This document shows positions 60,193-61,933 of a stretch of DNA of 61,933 nucleotides, piece by piece. Position 1 is the first letter of the stretch. Every line of letters begins with the position of its first letter. Both the position numbers and the translations under genes were made by a program. Source of the DNA: Streptomyces sp. JHA26 (GTDB taxonomy: Bacteria; Actinomycetota; Actinomycetes; Streptomycetales; Streptomycetaceae). The stretch spans positions 1-61,933 of the forward strand of contig NZ_BDJC01000044.1 of assembly GCF_002005565.1 (NCBI RefSeq), in the 5' to 3' direction. The notes beneath the pieces were generated by a model, which ran no database searches, was not told the origin of the DNA, and was given only the letters and a program-made list of their open reading frames with translations.

Positions 60193-61557
60193 ATGACTCA
60201 GCAGGGGGTGCGCTGGACCGCGGACCAGGTGCTGGCACTGGCACCTGACGCCGCGTCGCGCAAAGCGGGCAGCAAACTCGGCGCGGCCGGTCCGTGGTCC
60301 GGGACGGGGAGTTCCGACGAGGGGGCGGTGTGGGGGCTGTGCAAGGGAAGCGGCAGCACGCCGTACCGGACGGCCGTCGACGTCGCGGGCGTGTCCGGGC
60401 CCGCCTGCACGTGCAGTTGTCCGAGCCGGAAGTTCCCGTGCAAGCACGCGCTCGGGCTGCTGCTCCTGTGGGCGGGTGACGCGGACGCGGTGCCGCGGGC
60501 GGAGGCGCCGGACTGGGTGGAGCGGTGGATCACGGGCAGACGCGAGCGGGCGGAGGAGCGGGGGGCGGGGGGCGCGGGGGGCTCCTCCGGGGCCGCGGAG
60601 GGGACCGGTGATCCCGAGGCGGCGCGACGGCGGGCGGAGCGCCGGGCCGAGCGGATCACCGCGGGCGCGACGGAGCTGGAGCAGCGCCTGGCCGACCTGC
60701 TGCGCGACGGCCTGGCCGGCGCGGAACAGACCGGGTACGCCTGGTGGGAGGAGACCGCTGCCCGCATGGTCGACGCCCAGGCGCCCGGGCTGGCCGCTCG
60801 GGCGCGCGAGTTGGGCGCCCTGCCGTCGTCCGGGCCCGGCTGGCCGGCCCGGCTGTTGGAGGAGTGCGCCCTGCTCCACCTCCTCGACCGGGGCTGGCTG
60901 CGCCGCGAGCGGCTTCCGGACGCGCTGGCGGCGACGGTCCGTTCACGCGTCGGCCTGCCCGCGTCGGCGGACGGGCCGCCGGTGCGGGACCAGTGGCTGG
61001 TCCTCGCCCAGTACGACACGGCGGACCCGCGGCTGACGACCCGGCGCGTCTGGCTGTACGGCACCGGGTCGGACCGCACCGCGCTGCTCCTCTCCTACGG
61101 GGCCGCGGGCCGGGCCCCGGAGCTCGCGCTTCCGGTGGGGCTGACGCTGGAGGCGGAGGTGTCCTTCCACCCGGACGCCGGTCAGCGACGGGTCGCGCTC
61201 GGCAAGCAGTTCGCGCCGCCCGCGTGGACGGGGGCACGCCCGCCGGGAGTGACGGCCTCCCGTGCGGTCGCCCGTTACGGCGAGGCCCTCGGCGACGATC
61301 CGTGGCTGGAGTCGGTCCCGGTGACCCTGGGCCGGGTCGTGCCCGTACCGGACGGCGACTCCTGGCAGCTGGCGGACGCCGACGAGGACACCGCGCTGCC
61401 CCTCACCCCGGCGGCCCGCGACCGCCCCGGCCTGTGGCGCCTGGTCGCCCTGGCGGGCGGCAGGCCGGTCACGGTCTTCGGCGAGTGCGGCCACCGGGGC
61501 TTCACCCCGCTGACGGCCTGGCCCGACGGGCCGGGCCCGGCGGTGTCGCTGTGCTGA
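60193..61557 (+). CDS. SWIM zinc-finger protein
   Basis: A 454-residue protein with an N-terminal SWIM domain: CTCSCPSRKFPCKH, fitting CxC-xn-CxH with Cys74, Cys76, Cys83 and His85. SWIM domains bind DNA or protein. A basic Arg/Glu-rich region follows (about residues 115-160), then an uncharacterised domain rich in Trp and Arg ending with PAVSLC. I chose the ATG at 60193 because the predicted transcript start is at it. A DUF5691 gene follows 24 bases later, so the two are co-transcribed. Confidence 0.87.
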   Translation: MTQQGVRWTADQVLALAPDAASRKAGSKLGAAGPWSGTGSSDEGAVWGLCKGSGSTPYRTAVDVAGVSGPACTCSCPSRKFPCKHALGLLLLWAGDADAVPRAEAPDWVERWITGRRERAEERGAGGAGGSSGAAEGTGDPEAARRRAERRAERITAGATELEQRLADLLRDGLAGAEQTGYAWWEETAARMVDAQAPGLAARARELGALPSSGPGWPARLLEECALLHLLDRGWLRRERLPDALAATVRSRVGLPASADGPPVRDQWLVLAQYDTADPRLTTRRVWLYGTGSDRTALLLSYGAAGRAPELALPVGLTLEAEVSFHPDAGQRRVALGKQFAPPAWTGARPPGVTASRAVARYGEALGDDPWLESVPVTLGRVVPVPDGDSWQLADADEDTALPLTPAARDRPGLWRLVALAGGRPVTVFGECGHRGFTPLTAWPDGPGPAVSLC

Positions 61558-61581
61558 CCCACCCCACGGAAGGGAACCGCA

Positions 61582-61933
61582 TGACCAGGACGCCCGTCCC
61601 GCAGGCGCCCCCGCCGGACGCCTGGGAGGACCTCGTCACCTCGGCGCTGCTCGGCACGCAGCGGCGCACCCCCCGGGGCTGCGAGCCCGGCCGGGACGCA
61701 CCGGCGGCGCTGCTGGACGCCGCGGCCGTGGAAACCGTCCGCAGGCGCGCCGGACTGACCCCGGCCCGCGCGGCCCGGCGCCCGGAGCCGGCTCCCGACG
61801 ACGACCGTCCGCCGTTGCCGGCCGCGGCCGCCCGCCGGCTCACGACGCTCCTCACCGACCGACCCGGAAGCGCGGGCGGTGGGCGCAGAGGCGCGGCGCC
61901 CGACCTGATGGAGTTGCTGCCCCAGTGGCTGGC
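61582..61933 (+). CDS. DUF5691-family protein (5' part only)
   Basis: The first 117 codons are visible and the window ends inside the gene. WEDLVTSALLGTQRRTP at the start is typical of DUF5691 proteins encoded beside SWIM and MoxR/VWA genes. The visible part is Arg/Ala/Pro-rich and includes DLMELLPQWLA. GGAAGGGAA precedes the ATG. No catalytic motif is visible in this fragment. Confidence 0.75.

Noticed and set aside
1..61933. CRISPR arrays, tRNA or rRNA genes, prophage or integrative element borders
   Set aside because: I found no regularly spaced 25-40 base repeats with unique spacers, no cloverleaf-like sequence, and no integrase or transposase gene.

Overview
The window is high-GC actinobacterial DNA. 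GTG and occasional TTG starts, polypurine ribosome binding sites, many 1-4 base gene overlaps and the gene content point to Streptomyces. The gene order (sdhCDAB, trpS, glyA, betaine genes, mdh, folD, purNH, sucCD) matches what I recall of the core region around SCO4808-SCO4864 of S. coelicolor. I see no phage, integrated plasmid, insertion sequence, CRISPR array, rRNA or tRNA.

Layout. 1-5018: an ECF sigma factor with a coupled partner gene (cut by the window edge), two unknown genes, a secreted GH20 hexosaminidase and an OHCU-decarboxylase-like protein. 5281-8696: succinate dehydrogenase sdhCDAB, ending in a strong hairpin. 8860-14641: a Uma2 nuclease-like protein, a VOC protein, a membrane protein/DCC thioredoxin-like/TetR unit with two promoter-proximal palindromes, a metallophosphoesterase, an SCO4848-family protein and a D-Ala-D-Ala carboxypeptidase. 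14589-19673: YihY, GtrA, UbiA-type phosphoribosyltransferase and PAP2 phosphatase, divergent from DprE1/DprE2-like enzymes; together these look like decaprenyl-phosphoryl-arabinose synthesis. A 179-bp palindrome follows. 19853-23866: 2'-5' RNA ligase-like protein, trpS, a secreted unknown and glyA under a ZTP (pfl) riboswitch. 24137-28857: a YgiB/YgiC-like pair, a MocR regulator, two AhpD-like proteins and a PEP-mutase-like enzyme. 28861-36085: a choline/glycine betaine operon (ABC transporter, choline oxidase-like enzyme, betaine aldehyde dehydrogenase), followed by a LysR/MFS divergent pair.

39022-53147 is mostly housekeeping: malate dehydrogenase, a DUF2690 membrane HTH protein preceded by a phased repeat array, folD with a DUF3017 gene, purN-purH, DUF6350, a membrane-tethered sigma-like protein and sucCD. 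With sdhCDAB, mdh and sucCD, the window holds a large part of the TCA cycle. glyA, folD, purN and purH are linked through one-carbon and purine metabolism.

55238-61933 holds the most interesting system. A MoxR-type AAA ATPase, a DUF5682 protein and a VWA protein are divergent from a SWIM zinc-finger protein and a DUF5691 protein (cut by the edge). The shared intergenic region carries two outward-facing copies of the RecA-NDp (PafBC-type) DNA-damage promoter motif, so the sequence predicts a DNA-damage-inducible MoxR/VWA module.
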